A DNA stretch of 38,745 bases, taken from contig NZ_JARJLM010000676.1 of NCBI RefSeq assembly GCF_029335485.1, positions 1 through 38,745 of the forward strand, in the 5' to 3' direction. The notes under the pieces are model-generated. The model saw only the letters and a list, made by a program, of their open reading frames with translations, searched no databases and was not told the DNA's origin. The stretch is from Cupriavidus basilensis. GTDB taxonomy: Bacteria > Pseudomonadota > Gammaproteobacteria > Burkholderiales > Burkholderiaceae. Position numbers and translations under genes: made by a program. Position 1 is the first letter of the stretch. Each line of letters starts with the position of its first letter. Below are positions 22,974 to 30,789 of this stretch, in pieces.

Positions 22974-23594
22974 GTGCAACTATCCTTGCGGCCTGCCCTT
23001 CGCTTCAATCTCTCTGGCCTCTGGCTGCCGCGACTGGCCGGACTCCTGCTGTTCGTCGCCCTGTGCGCGCTTGCGACCCGCTGGGTGCTGGCCTTCAGCG
23101 CGATGAAGACCATCCCCTTGCCCGGCACGGCGCGCGTGGCGCAGACCGAGGCCGTGGAGACCGGCGCCGCCGGCACGCTGTTTGGCGGTAACGTGCAGTC
23201 CGGCGTGCGCGACGTGCAACTGATCGGCGTGGTCGCCGACATCGGCAGCGGCGCCGGCGCAGCCATTGTCTCGCTGGACGGCGGTCCCCCCAAGGCGGTG
23301 CGCGCGGGGACCGCGCTGTCGCCCCAGATCCGTTTGACGGAGATCCGTGACCGCGGCGTGGTGATCGAACGCAACGGCGTGCGCCAGGAGATCGCGCTGC
23401 CGGTTCCGGCCATTGCCGTCGCCGGCGCGGCTGCGGCTGCGCCGGCGTTGCCTGCCGGCGCCGCTGCGCCGCTATCCACGCCGATGCCGGTGCCGGCCGT
23501 ACCCGTACCGGCGCCGCCGCCGCAATCCCAGTCCGAACCGTTATCCCAGCCGGTCGGTGGCGCCTCCCATGAGCCTATGTCCGCCAAGGACTGA
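22974..23594 (+). CDS. gspC: Type II secretion inner-membrane protein GspC, GTG start
   Basis: A 206-aa bitopic protein. A short cytoplasmic start is followed by a transmembrane helix at about residues 20-42 (LAGLLLFVALCALATRWVLAF) and the periplasmic HR domain (VQLIGVVADIGSGAGAAIVSLDGGPPKAVRAG) at about 80-140 that contacts the secretin N0 domain. The remainder is a Pro/Ala-rich tail; no PDZ or coiled-coil end is seen, so this is the short form found in Burkholderiaceae. GTG at 22974 is the best start; the ribosome-binding site is poor. It is divergent from gspG, the only gsp gene here on the plus strand. Confidence 0.93.
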   Translation: MQLSLRPALRFNLSGLWLPRLAGLLLFVALCALATRWVLAFSAMKTIPLPGTARVAQTEAVETGAAGTLFGGNVQSGVRDVQLIGVVADIGSGAGAAIVSLDGGPPKAVRAGTALSPQIRLTEIRDRGVVIERNGVRQEIALPVPAIAVAGAAAAAPALPAGAAAPLSTPMPVPAVPVPAPPPQSQSEPLSQPVGGASHEPMSAKD

Positions 23595-23762
23595 CGCCGG
23601 CGTGTAGCGCGGCGTAGGGGGTCACTTACGGTTGCTTTCAGTGGTTTACGCCCGCCGTCCCTAACTGTGAGCCGCGTAACAACGTATTAGCCAGACCAAC
23701 TTTCCAGCCAGGCCTGCGTTCTAATCCTTACCAGTCCACTGAGACGAAAAAGGAGCAAAGAC

Positions 23763-24326
23763 ATGCAAGCCACCCTCAAGACACGTGCGATCCGGAAGTT
23801 CCTGGCCGCTTCGGCGGTGTTCCTGGCAGTCGGCGGCACGGCTTTCGCCCAGGCCGCTGATCCGGCACCGGCGCCGCAGTCCGGCATGGATCAACATAAG
23901 TGGCATGGGCACGAGCACGGCGGTATGTGGTTCAAGATGATGGATACCAACCACGACGGTGTCATCACCAAGGCCGAGTATGACGCCTTGTTCAAGCGTA
24001 TCGACACCAATCACGACGGCAAGCTCGACAAGGCGGAACTGGCCGCTTTCCGCAAGACGATGATGGAACAGCGCCGCGCCGAGATGCAGGCTCGCTTCGA
24101 AGCCCGCTTCAAGGCCGCCGACAAGAACGGCGACGGCGCGCTGACCAAGGAGGAAGTGCAGGCGGCCATGCCTCGCCTGGCCAAGCATTTCGACGAACTG
24201 GACACCAACCACGACGGCAAGCTGACCATGGACGAGATCCGTGCCGGCATGATGAAGATGCACGAGCAGCGGATGCACCGCGACGGCCAGGCCATGCCAG
24301 GGGCGCCTTCCAGCCGCGGCGGCTGA
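23763..24326 (+). CDS. Secreted four-EF-hand calcium-binding protein
   Basis: A 187-aa exported protein. The signal peptide ends at about residue 29 (AVGGTAFAQA). Four canonical 12-residue EF-hand loops follow: DTNHDGVITKAE, DTNHDGKLDKAE, DKNGDGALTKEE and DTNHDGKLTMDE, in two pairs separated by a charged helix (MEQRRAEMQARFEARFKAAD). The segment HKWHGHEHGG before the first hand could bind transition metals. Expected in the periplasm or outside, binding calcium; a partner is not evident. AAAAAGGAG seven bases upstream supports the ATG at 23763. A terminator follows at 24369-24398, so it is probably monocistronic. Position beside gspC may be chance. Confidence 0.9.
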   Translation: MQATLKTRAIRKFLAASAVFLAVGGTAFAQAADPAPAPQSGMDQHKWHGHEHGGMWFKMMDTNHDGVITKAEYDALFKRIDTNHDGKLDKAELAAFRKTMMEQRRAEMQARFEARFKAADKNGDGALTKEEVQAAMPRLAKHFDELDTNHDGKLTMDEIRAGMMKMHEQRMHRDGQAMPGAPSSRGG

Positions 24327-24368
24327 GGAGCACCGGGGCGCCGTTGCGCCATCGAGGTCAGGATGTAG

Positions 24369-24398
24369 AAAACGCGGCCCGTATGGCCGCGTTTTTTT
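24369..24398 (+). terminator. Rho-independent terminator after EF-hand gene
   Basis: AAAACGCGGCC (24369-24379) pairs with GGCCGCGTTTT beginning at 24385 across a five-base loop, followed by a run of seven T. A textbook intrinsic terminator. Confidence 0.88.
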
Positions 24399-24871
24399 GC
24401 GTTCCCGAACCGAAAGGCGCCTTGATCTCGAGGCAGTGTTAGCCGAAGCCCCGGCAGCCCTTGCGCCGGGCGAGCGCCTGGAAGACCAGGCCGGGATACC
24501 GGCATTGCTCATACCGGCGGACTTGGCACCATCCTTGCCTTCCTAACGGCGACCAGATGGGCCAGCGAATCGACAACACCCTTGATGGCCGGCATGCTCT
24601 GCACCATCCGGCCGCTGCTGTGGCCGGAGCCCGCGCGCCCGGTTCCAGGGCACGGCGGCGGGCAGCGGCGGCATCCTGCTTCCGGACGGCGCTCGTGGGC
24701 GATGGCGGAGGGTACCGTGTATTCGAGCCCGCCGCCCGTGGCGAAGGGGGCCGGAGGGAGGAGCGGGCAGGGTGGATGACCCGCACACCATAAAAAATTG
24801 CGTACTTGTGCACGGTTTGCTAAATTTGCGCAAAAAAATTGCCGACAAACATATTGCGGAGCAACAATATC
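24399..24871. other. Intergenic region upstream of the Lrp-type regulator, AT-rich end with repeats
   Basis: 473 bp. The first 380 bp are GC-rich; I see no protein family in any frame. The last 80 bp turn sharply AT-rich and contain two copies of AAAAAATTGC (24792-24801 and 24833-24842, 41 bp apart, near four helical turns) and the palindrome TTTGCGCAAA (24825-24834). This fits a bent, Lrp-bound autoregulatory region. Confidence 0.55.
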
Positions 24872-25363
24872 GTGAGCAAGGTGGAGCTGGACAAGATCGA
24901 CAGGAAGATCCTGGAGGTGCTGCAGACCAACGGGAGGTTGACCAACCTGGAGGTGGCCGAGCGCGTGAACCTGTCGCCCAGCCCCTGCCTGCGGCGCATT
25001 CGCCGGTTGGAGGAGATTGGCGTGATCCGCCAGTATGCGGCGCTGCTGGAGCCGGGAAAGATCGGGCTGGGTTTGCTGGCCTATATCAATGTGCGGCTGG
25101 AGAAACACGGCGGCGCGCCCAAGGGCAAGGCGCCGCTGGACCTGTTCCGCGCCTCCATTGCGATCTGGCCCGAGGTGGCGGCCTGCCACGCCATGACGGG
25201 CGAGATGGACCTGCTGCTCAAGGTGTACGTGGAAGACATGGAGCACTTCGCGCGCTTCATGAAGGACCATCTGCTGGCCCACCCGGCGGTGATCGACGTG
25301 CGCTCGAGCTTCGCCCTCGAAAGCATCAAGGACACCACCGCGCTGCCGGTGGCGGAAGGCTGA
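24872..25363 (+). CDS. Lrp/AsnC-family transcriptional regulator
   Basis: A 163-aa regulator. Residues 4-60 form the winged-helix DNA-binding domain (KIDRKILEVLQTNGRLTNLEVAERVNLSPSPCLRRIRRLE, split here by the turn after VAERV), followed by the linker GVIRQYAALLEPGKIGLG and a C-terminal RAM effector domain (about 75-150) with MTGEMDLLLKVYVEDMEHF. The HTH with SPSPCLRRI is the pattern of the Lrp branch. An in-frame TTG at 24839 is less likely than GTG at 24872, which gives the usual length; GGAG lies about ten bases upstream. AT-rich repeats just upstream suggest autoregulation. The effector is probably an amino acid, and targets are unknown; the fused indolepyruvate oxidoreductase gene 16 kb away is not obviously linked. 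Confidence 0.92.
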   Translation: MSKVELDKIDRKILEVLQTNGRLTNLEVAERVNLSPSPCLRRIRRLEEIGVIRQYAALLEPGKIGLGLLAYINVRLEKHGGAPKGKAPLDLFRASIAIWPEVAACHAMTGEMDLLLKVYVEDMEHFARFMKDHLLAHPAVIDVRSSFALESIKDTTALPVAEG

Positions 25364-25385
25364 GGACTACAGCCCGCATATGAAA

Positions 25386-25410
25386 ATGGCGCGCCGGGCG
25401 GGCGCGCCAT
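25386..25410 (-). terminator. Terminator hairpin between convergent lrp-type and GNAT genes
   Basis: ATGGCGCGCC (25386-25395) and GGCGCGCCAT (25401-25410) form a perfect 10-bp stem with a five-base loop. On the minus strand it is followed by TTTTC, so it most likely ends the GNAT transcript; no T run follows on the plus strand. Confidence 0.65.
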
Positions 25411-25446
25411 GCTTGCGATGCCTGTCGGTGCCGCAGGGGCCGCGGG

Positions 25447-26145
25447 TCAGGCGGTACCCTTCTGCGGCAGCATCGAGCGCCAGAAGCGCAGGCCGAAACG
25501 GCGGGCGTCGCGCAGATTGCGGCGCAGCATATAGTCGAGGTCGGCTACCTGCTCGTCGAGTGCCTCGGTCAACCGGCTGACGGTATCCGCGGGCGGCAGT
25601 TCCAGGTAGGCATCGGCCTCGCCATAGGCGTACTGGACTTTCATGCCGGCCTTCTTGGCGATGTGCATCATGGCCGAATTGCGCGACAGGCAGTGCATGT
25701 ACAGGGTGCGCACGTTGCTGTTGCGGCCATGCATGGCCGCACGCTCGAACAGCGCACTGCCGATGCCGCGGCCACGGGCGCTCTGCGACACGGAAACGCC
25801 GAATTCGGCCACGCGGCCCTGCGTGTTGTCGCGCAGGTTGGCGAAGTGGCCCACGCCGATCAGTACCAGGTGTTCGTCGTAGACGCCGAATACGGTGTCG
25901 TGGTCGAAATCAATGCTGTCGACGTAGGCTTCGATCACGTGATCGCCGACGGACTGGCCAAAACGGAGCAGGCGATCCTCCTCGCCCAGGGCGAGGAAAT
26001 GCTTCAGCAGACGCGAGCGATGATGCGCTGCCAACTCGCGCACCAGGGTGGTGGGGCGATGCGAGGCTTGCGCGGCTGCGGCTGCACGGCGGAGATCTTC
26101 GTCGGATACGGCCCCGACGGCCTTGCTCAGTTCGAGCGGATTCAC
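25447..26145 (-). CDS. GNAT-family acetyltransferase
   Basis: A 232-aa protein. The GNAT core spans about residues 40-180, with the acetyl-CoA motif SARGRGIGSALFERAAMHGRN near 122-142 and strand-helix pattern TLYMHCLSRNSAMMHIAKKAGM typical of motif B. A 40-residue N-terminal helix and a C-terminal helix (DEQVADLDYMLRRNLRDARRFGLRFW) extend beyond the core. The acceptor is unknown. The start is a GTG at 26145 with AAGGAATC just upstream. It converges with the lrp-type gene, sharing the hairpin at 25386-25410, and is not in an operon. Confidence 0.87.
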   Translation of the reverse strand: MNPLELSKAVGAVSDEDLRRAAAAAQASHRPTTLVRELAAHHRSRLLKHFLALGEEDRLLRFGQSVGDHVIEAYVDSIDFDHDTVFGVYDEHLVLIGVGHFANLRDNTQGRVAEFGVSVSQSARGRGIGSALFERAAMHGRNSNVRTLYMHCLSRNSAMMHIAKKAGMKVQYAYGEADAYLELPPADTVSRLTEALDEQVADLDYMLRRNLRDARRFGLRFWRSMLPQKGTA

Positions 26146-26559
26146 TTTGATTCCTTACGATGTATTCAAGTATAAAAATAGCACTCAACGGGTGTTCGCC
26201 CATGCACTTTCGGCGTTCCCTGAGAGGGGCAAGGGCAAACACTATCTTGCTGCATTGCAGAAAGTATTGTAGTGGAATTGTCAGTTCGGCGTAAGGTTGG
26301 GGCTGGCAGAACCTTGTGGCATTTTGTAAATTCCGTGTTAGCTTAGCAAAATCAATGGGTTAGCGCCGATTTGTCGCTGGCCGCGACGGCTTGGGGTGTG
26401 GGTTTGCTGCAACGCGGCAAAGCATGCGGCTGCCGTTGGTCTCGCTCTTGCCCATTTGCGTGGGCGTATGGGCGGGCAATTGCTCACATCAAAATGTGAT
26501 TTTTGAAGTTCTTTTTGGCCTCGTGCCTTCTTCCCACAGGATTTTTTTCAGGATTTTTC
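26146..26559. other. Divergent promoter region between GNAT gene and kefF
   Basis: 414 bp, less GC-rich than its flanks. It holds the palindrome TCACAT-CAAA-ATGTGA (26484-26499) about 60 bp before kefF. On the minus strand TTGAGT and ATACAT are 17 bp apart just upstream of the GNAT start and could be its promoter. A GTG-initiated frame beginning at 26391 shows no recognisable protein. Confidence 0.5.
26484..26499. promoter_or_regulatory. Palindrome upstream of kefF-kefC
   Basis: TCACAT-CAAA-ATGTGA, six-base perfect arms. It is the wrong polarity for a CRP site (which is TGTGA...TCACA). It may be an operator, or a weak stem followed by T5. Its position 60 bp before the operon start favours a regulatory role. 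Confidence 0.35.
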
Positions 26560-27117
26560 GTGGACCCCAAGGCAGAGCCCCCGATTCTCGTCATCTATGC
26601 CCATCCCAGGCCGCACCTGTCCCGGGTCAACCGTCCACTGGCGTCGGCGCTGGAAGCGCTGCCCCATGTAACCGTCCGCGATCTGTACCGTAGCTATACC
26701 GACTACGACATCGATGTCGTCGCGGAGCAGCTCGCGCTGGCGCGGGCGGGCACACTGGTGCTGCAGTTTCCGGTGCAGTGGTACAGCATGCCGGCCCTGC
26801 TCAAGCTGTGGGTGGACGAAGTCCTTGAGAGCGGCTGGGCCTACGGCCCTGGCGGCACGGCGTTACGGGGCAAGTCCCTGCTGGTGGTGGCCAGCACCGG
26901 CGGCCACGCGGACTCCTACGGACCCGACGGTACGCATGGCCACACGATCGAGGAGTACATGCTGCCGCTGGCGCAGACTGCCGTGCTGTGCGGGATGAGC
27001 TGGCTGCCGCCCCTGGTGCTGCATGACGCCGACCAGGTCGATGCCCAGGCCCTGGCTGACCATATCGGCCGGGTTTCCGGTGTGCTGAGCGGCGCCGCGG
27101 GCGCTGCCGCAAGCTGA
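26560..27117 (+). CDS. kefF: KefF-like NAD(P)H quinone oxidoreductase, ancillary to potassium efflux
   Basis: A 185-aa flavodoxin-fold quinone reductase closely resembling E. coli KefF (176 aa): ILVIYAHPRPHLSRVNRPL at the N-terminus, DLYRSYTDYDIDVVAEQLAL, FPVQWYSMPALLKLWVDEV, GWAYGPGGTAL, and CGMSWLPPLVLH. FMN binding and quinone reduction are expected; in E. coli KefF binds KefC and is needed for its full activity. The chosen GTG at 26560 gives MDPKAEPPILVI and has AGGA six bases upstream; an ATG at 26503 would add 19 unconserved residues. Ten bases separate it from the transporter gene, so the two form an operon. Confidence 0.92.
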   Translation: MDPKAEPPILVIYAHPRPHLSRVNRPLASALEALPHVTVRDLYRSYTDYDIDVVAEQLALARAGTLVLQFPVQWYSMPALLKLWVDEVLESGWAYGPGGTALRGKSLLVVASTGGHADSYGPDGTHGHTIEEYMLPLAQTAVLCGMSWLPPLVLHDADQVDAQALADHIGRVSGVLSGAAGAAAS

Positions 27118-27127
27118 GGGGCCGGCC

Positions 27128-28942
27128 ATGGAACAACACGATTTCCTGGTGGCCCTGGTGGTCTTCCTGGTCGCGGCCGTGGTGGCGGTGCCGGTGGCGC
27201 GCCGCTTCGGCCTGGGCGCGGTGCTCGGTTATTTGCTGGCCGGCGTGGCGATCGGGCCCTGGGCCCTGCGGCTGGTCACCAACGTCGAATCCATCCTGCA
27301 CTTTTCCGAGTTCGGCGTGGTGCTGATGATGTTTGTGATCGGCCTGGAACTGGAGCCCAAGAAACTGTGGGAGCTGCGCCGCGTGATATTTGGCTACGGC
27401 GGCGCGCAGATGGCTGCCTGCGCCTTGCTGATCGGCGGTGCCGCTGTGCTGGTCGGGGCACCCTGGCAAGTGGCGCTGGTGGCAGGCCTCGGCCTGGCGC
27501 TCTCGTCTACCGCGATCGCGCTGGCCACGCTGTCCGAGCGCAACCTGTTCGGCACGCCCGCGGGTGCCGCCGGCTTCGGCATCCTGCTGTTCCAGGACGT
27601 CGCCGCGATTCCGATGATCGCGTTGCTGCCCTTGCTGGCGGCCGGAGGCGCGGAGGCAGGGCCGCATGGCGCGGCGGGCTGGCTTGGGGCGGCCAAGGCG
27701 GTCGGCGTGATCGGCGCCGTGGTGGTGGGCGGGCGCTACCTGGTCCGCCCCGCGTTGCGCTTTATCGCCCGCACCGATATGCGCGAGATGTTCACGGCCT
27801 TCGCGCTGTTGCTGGTGGTGGGCATCGCCTTGATGATGGATGCGGTTGGGCTGTCGATGGCGCTGGGTACCTTCCTGGCCGGCGTGCTGCTGGCCGACTC
27901 CGAGTATCGCCATGCGCTCGAGGCCGACCTGGAGCCATTCAAGGGCTTGCTGCTGGGTCTCTTCTTCATGGCGGTCGGGATGTCGATCGACTTCGGCGTG
28001 CTGATGCAGGCGCCGGTGCAGGTCGCCGCCCTGGTGGTGGGCTTCGTGCTGCTGAAGACCGTGACGCTGGCCGTGCTGGCGCCGCGCTTCGGCATTGCGC
28101 GGGGCCAATGGCTGCTGTTCGCGCTGCTGATTTCGCAGGGCGGCGAATTTGCCTTCGTGGTGTTCGGCGTGGCGGGCGGCGCGGGATTGCTGCCGGAGCG
28201 TACCCAGGCCCTGCTGGTGCTGGTGGTAGCGCTCTCGATGGTGGCCACGCCGCTGCTCCTGCTCGCCTATGACCGCCTGGTGGCGCCACGGCTGGCCCGG
28301 CTGGCGCGGCGGCCGGACGACGTGATCGCGTCACAGGACAACCCCGTGCTGATCGCTGGTTTTGGCCGCTTCGGCCAGATCATCGGCCGGCTGCTATATG
28401 CCCAGGGCATCGGCGTCACCGTGCTGGACCATGACCCTGACCAGATCGAGTTCCTGCGCAAGTACGACTTCAAGGTCTTCTACGGCGACGCCACGCGCAT
28501 GGACCTGCTGGAGTCCGCCGGTGCCGAGCGCGCCCGCATCCTGGTGGTGGCTATCGATGGCATGGAAGACAGCCTGGCACTGATCGACTGCGTGCGCGCG
28601 CGCTTCCCGCACCTGGAGATCTACGCGCGGGCCCGCCATGTGTCGCACGTCTACCAGCTCAAGGACCGCGGCGTGCATCTGTTCGAGCGTGAAGTGTTCG
28701 AAGGTTCGCTGTTGCTGGGACGGCGCGTGCTGGAAGGGCTGGGCTACGACCCGGTCCAGGCGCGCTCGGTGGCGCTCAGGTTCCGCCGCCACAACATCGC
28801 GGCGATCGAGCGTTTCTACCCGCACTACACCGACCAGAAGAAGCTGGTCTCGCTGGCGCGCCAGGCGCGCGACGAGCTGGAGGAGATGTTCCGCCAGGAC
28901 CGGGACCAGCGCCGCCGGCGGGAAGAGGAGGACTGGTCCTGA
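27128..28942 (+). CDS. kefC: Glutathione-gated potassium/proton antiporter, KefC/KefB type
   Basis: A 604-aa CPA2-type antiporter. About residues 1-380 form the Na/H-exchanger membrane domain with 12-13 helices, including GYLLAGVAIGPW, FVIGLELEPKKLW and FGILLFQDVAAIPMIALLPLL with the transport-site Gln-Asp. From about residue 403 there is an RCK/TrkA-N nucleotide-binding domain (NPVLIAGFGRFGQIIGRLLYAQGIGVTVLDHDPDQIE) that in KefC binds glutathione and glutathione adducts. The C-terminal tail is highly charged. Expected role: potassium efflux and cytoplasmic acidification to protect against electrophiles. Length suits both KefB and KefC; the adjacent kefF-like gene favours the KefC/KefF pairing, though this cannot be settled here. 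Confidence 0.93.
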   Translation: MEQHDFLVALVVFLVAAVVAVPVARRFGLGAVLGYLLAGVAIGPWALRLVTNVESILHFSEFGVVLMMFVIGLELEPKKLWELRRVIFGYGGAQMAACALLIGGAAVLVGAPWQVALVAGLGLALSSTAIALATLSERNLFGTPAGAAGFGILLFQDVAAIPMIALLPLLAAGGAEAGPHGAAGWLGAAKAVGVIGAVVVGGRYLVRPALRFIARTDMREMFTAFALLLVVGIALMMDAVGLSMALGTFLAGVLLADSEYRHALEADLEPFKGLLLGLFFMAVGMSIDFGVLMQAPVQVAALVVGFVLLKTVTLAVLAPRFGIARGQWLLFALLISQGGEFAFVVFGVAGGAGLLPERTQALLVLVVALSMVATPLLLLAYDRLVAPRLARLARRPDDVIASQDNPVLIAGFGRFGQIIGRLLYAQGIGVTVLDHDPDQIEFLRKYDFKVFYGDATRMDLLESAGAERARILVVAIDGMEDSLALIDCVRARFPHLEIYARARHVSHVYQLKDRGVHLFEREVFEGSLLLGRRVLEGLGYDPVQARSVALRFRRHNIAAIERFYPHYTDQKKLVSLARQARDELEEMFRQDRDQRRRREEEDWS

Positions 28943-28955
28943 TCCCCAGCGCCTC

Positions 28956-28974
28956 AGCGCCGATCGCCGGCGCT
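28956..28974. terminator. Hairpin between convergent kefC and tetR genes
   Basis: AGCGCCG (28956-28962) pairs with CGGCGCT (28968-28974) across five bases, overlapping the tetR stop codon. No T run follows on either strand, so termination is plausible but not certain. Confidence 0.4.
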
Positions 28975-29611
28975 ATGCGGCATCGCGCGGCGGTACCGCG
29001 ACGCCGGCACGCGCCCCCGGCAGCCCGCCCGCGAGCAGGTCGATCACCATCTCGGCGAAGTCCGCGTAGGACAGCTTGCCGCCCGGCTTGAGCCAGGTGA
29101 AAGTCCAGTTGATCATGCCGAACACGGTCATGGTCAGCGCAGCCTGGTTGTCGTGGGTGACGCGTTCCGGATAGGCGCGGCGCAGCTGGCGCGAGAAGGC
29201 GGCCACCACGTCGCGCTCGCGCTTGAGGATCTGGTCGCGCTGCTCTTCGGCCAGGAACTTGACGTCGTTGATGAGGGCGACGTGCCGGGTTTGCGAGGTT
29301 TCGTACTCGGCCAGGAAGGCACGGATCAGGTTGGCGAAGCTGTCCACCTCGCTGTGGCCCTGGCGCTCGGCCTCGGCTTCGACCTCCGTCACGATCAGCA
29401 TCAGCCGGCGCGTGTAGCGGTCGAGCAGGTCGAACAGGATCGCTTCCTTGCTCTCGTAGTAGTGATAGAGGCGGGCCTTGGAGGTGCCGCAGGCGGCGGC
29501 CAGGTCGGCCATCGAGGTACTTGGATAACTGCTCGCGGCGAAGGCGGCGGCGGCCAGTTCCAGGATCTGCTCGCGCTGTGCCTCGAAATCGGGTGCCTTG
29601 GTTCGGGCCAT
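28973..29611 (-). CDS. TetR/AcrR-family transcriptional regulator
   Basis: A 212-aa regulator. Residues 10-60 are the TetR helix-turn-helix (REQILELAAAAFAASSYPSTSMADLAAACGTSKARLYHYYESKEAIL); residues 70-200 are the ligand-binding and dimerisation domain, of the kind with TMTVFGMINWTFTWLKPGGKLSYADFAEM near the end, often seen in regulators of acyl-CoA metabolism. The ATG at 29611 follows the DUF1835 gene by 12 bp on the same strand, indicating co-transcription. The ligand and targets are not known, and no inverted repeat was recognised at its start. Confidence 0.9.
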   Translation of the reverse strand: MARTKAPDFEAQREQILELAAAAFAASSYPSTSMADLAAACGTSKARLYHYYESKEAILFDLLDRYTRRLMLIVTEVEAEAERQGHSEVDSFANLIRAFLAEYETSQTRHVALINDVKFLAEEQRDQILKRERDVVAAFSRQLRRAYPERVTHDNQAALTMTVFGMINWTFTWLKPGGKLSYADFAEMVIDLLAGGLPGARAGVAVPPRDAA

Positions 29612-29623
29612 GTAGACGTTCGC

Positions 29624-30418
29624 CTATTCGCCGCCGGAGGCCAGGTTGCGGCGCAGCTCGCAGGTCTGCAGCGAATCGGCATTGCCGCGCAGCACGAGCT
29701 GGCCGGCGCCGATCAGTTCCCGACAGCGCCAGAACACGAACCAGTCGCTGGCCAGCAGGCCCTCGATCGCGCCCATCACAGCGCCCACCACCTGCGCGGC
29801 TGGCGCCCACTCCAGCGGGGCGCGTTCCAGGATCACTTCATCCACCGTGTGATAGGCCGCGGGCACCAGCGTATTGCCTTTCCACAAGCGCACGTCGGCG
29901 TTCTCCTTGACGTTCTGCTGCCACTCGTAGCCCAGGCGGCCCAGACGCAGTACCGAGACCGGTGCGATGGTGGAGAAGCGGCGCGCCAGGCGGGCCGCGG
30001 GGTACATGCCGATGGCAGCCAGATTGCCGCGCGCGGGGACTTCCAGCTCGCGCAGATCCATGGCGACTTCGTTGATGCGCTGGGGCGACTGGTAGAGGTG
30101 GAATACCACCCGGCGCAGCATCAGCTGGTCGGATGCGCTCTGGCCATGCCAGATGGCGACCTCCAGTTCGTCCTTGCGCAGCCCGTGCAGCTGGTCGAGC
30201 GCCTGGTGCATTTCGGCGGCGAAGTCGATATCGCTGTGGGGCGCCACGCGCTGCCAGAAGCCGGAGCGGATGAGTCCGCTGCTGTCGACGTCGGCAAGCG
30301 GCCCGACGGCGAGATCGTCGCGCAGCACGACGACCGGGTCGGGCCGGGCGGCCTGGGCGAGGGCTTGTCGCAGCGTGTTGCCCGCTACGTCACCGTTGAC
30401 GACATGGATGTATTGCAT
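29624..30418 (-). CDS. DUF1835 domain-containing protein
   Basis: A 264-aa protein with an N-terminal DUF1835 domain (MQYIHVVNGDVAGNTLRQAL ... VVLRDDLAVGPLADVD) and a C-terminal DUF3658-like part (ELEVAIWHGQSASDQLMLRRVVFHL, LRLGRLGYEWQQNV, CRELIGAGQLVLRGN). Acidic residues in the DDLAVGPL loop and the WHG motif are conserved in the family, but no biochemical function is established. It is the first gene of a two-gene unit with the TetR regulator 12 bp downstream. It is divergent from the L,D-transpeptidase gene. Confidence 0.85.
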   Translation of the reverse strand: MQYIHVVNGDVAGNTLRQALAQAARPDPVVVLRDDLAVGPLADVDSSGLIRSGFWQRVAPHSDIDFAAEMHQALDQLHGLRKDELEVAIWHGQSASDQLMLRRVVFHLYQSPQRINEVAMDLRELEVPARGNLAAIGMYPAARLARRFSTIAPVSVLRLGRLGYEWQQNVKENADVRLWKGNTLVPAAYHTVDEVILERAPLEWAPAAQVVGAVMGAIEGLLASDWFVFWRCRELIGAGQLVLRGNADSLQTCELRRNLASGGE

Positions 30419-30628
30419 GGGCGTGATTGTATATGGATGCGAAGGGCCTCAGGCCTCAAACGCAGGGGCCGTGGCGGAGCGGCTCATCCACCGGACTGCG
30501 TCGTGCGCGTTCCGTCCATGCTGCGAGCCCTTGGGAGCGCTTCCATTGTAATGTTCTCCCAAGGCCCCATGGCGCTTCGGCGAGCGGCAGCGCTTGCCGC
30601 AGACCCGGCGCCGCATGGCGAGAGGAAA

Positions 30629-30657
30629 TTGTCGGCATATTCGCGGTCTTATATAGA
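30629..30657 (+). promoter_or_regulatory. Candidate promoter of the L,D-transpeptidase gene
   Basis: TTGTCG and TATAGA separated by exactly 17 bp, four and five matches to the sigma-70 consensus hexamers. It is placed 160 bp before the start codon, just ahead of the first leader hairpin. Confidence 0.5.
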
Positions 30658-30744
30658 AAGAGGCTCCCTGCCTGAACCGGGCAGGGTGGCCGGATAGCTC
30701 GCCCGCCCTGGTGCGGTTCGCGCGGGAATGGATCCCGATGGATC

Positions 30745-30789
30745 ACTGCGCGACGCCCTTTCCATCGCTCGGAAAGGCAGTCGCCCAGT
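30745..30789 (+). promoter_or_regulatory. Nested 5'-UTR stem upstream of the L,D-transpeptidase
   Basis: Arms ACTG, GCGAC and CTTTCC pair with GGAAAG, GTCGC and CAGT around a seven-base loop, with symmetric internal loops of one and three bases. It ends 17 bp before the ribosome-binding site. It could be part of an RNA regulator, but matches no riboswitch class that I recognise. Confidence 0.45.

Noticed and set aside
24439-24813. Minus-strand protein of 124 aa between the EF-hand gene and the Lrp gene
   Set aside because: Pro/Arg-rich with no conserved pattern, no ribosome-binding site; probably a chance frame.
26484-26499. CRP or FNR binding site
   Set aside because: CRP needs TGTGA then TCACA, FNR TTGAT then ATCAA; this palindrome has the opposite polarity for CRP and different arms for FNR.
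26391-26693. A 100-aa frame before kefF, starting with GTG
   Set aside because: It overlaps kefF in another frame, has no ribosome-binding site and no recognisable sequence.
30460-30520. tRNA-like GTGGCGGAGCGG segment
   Set aside because: No T-loop or closing acceptor stem could be drawn; more likely GC-rich leader sequence.
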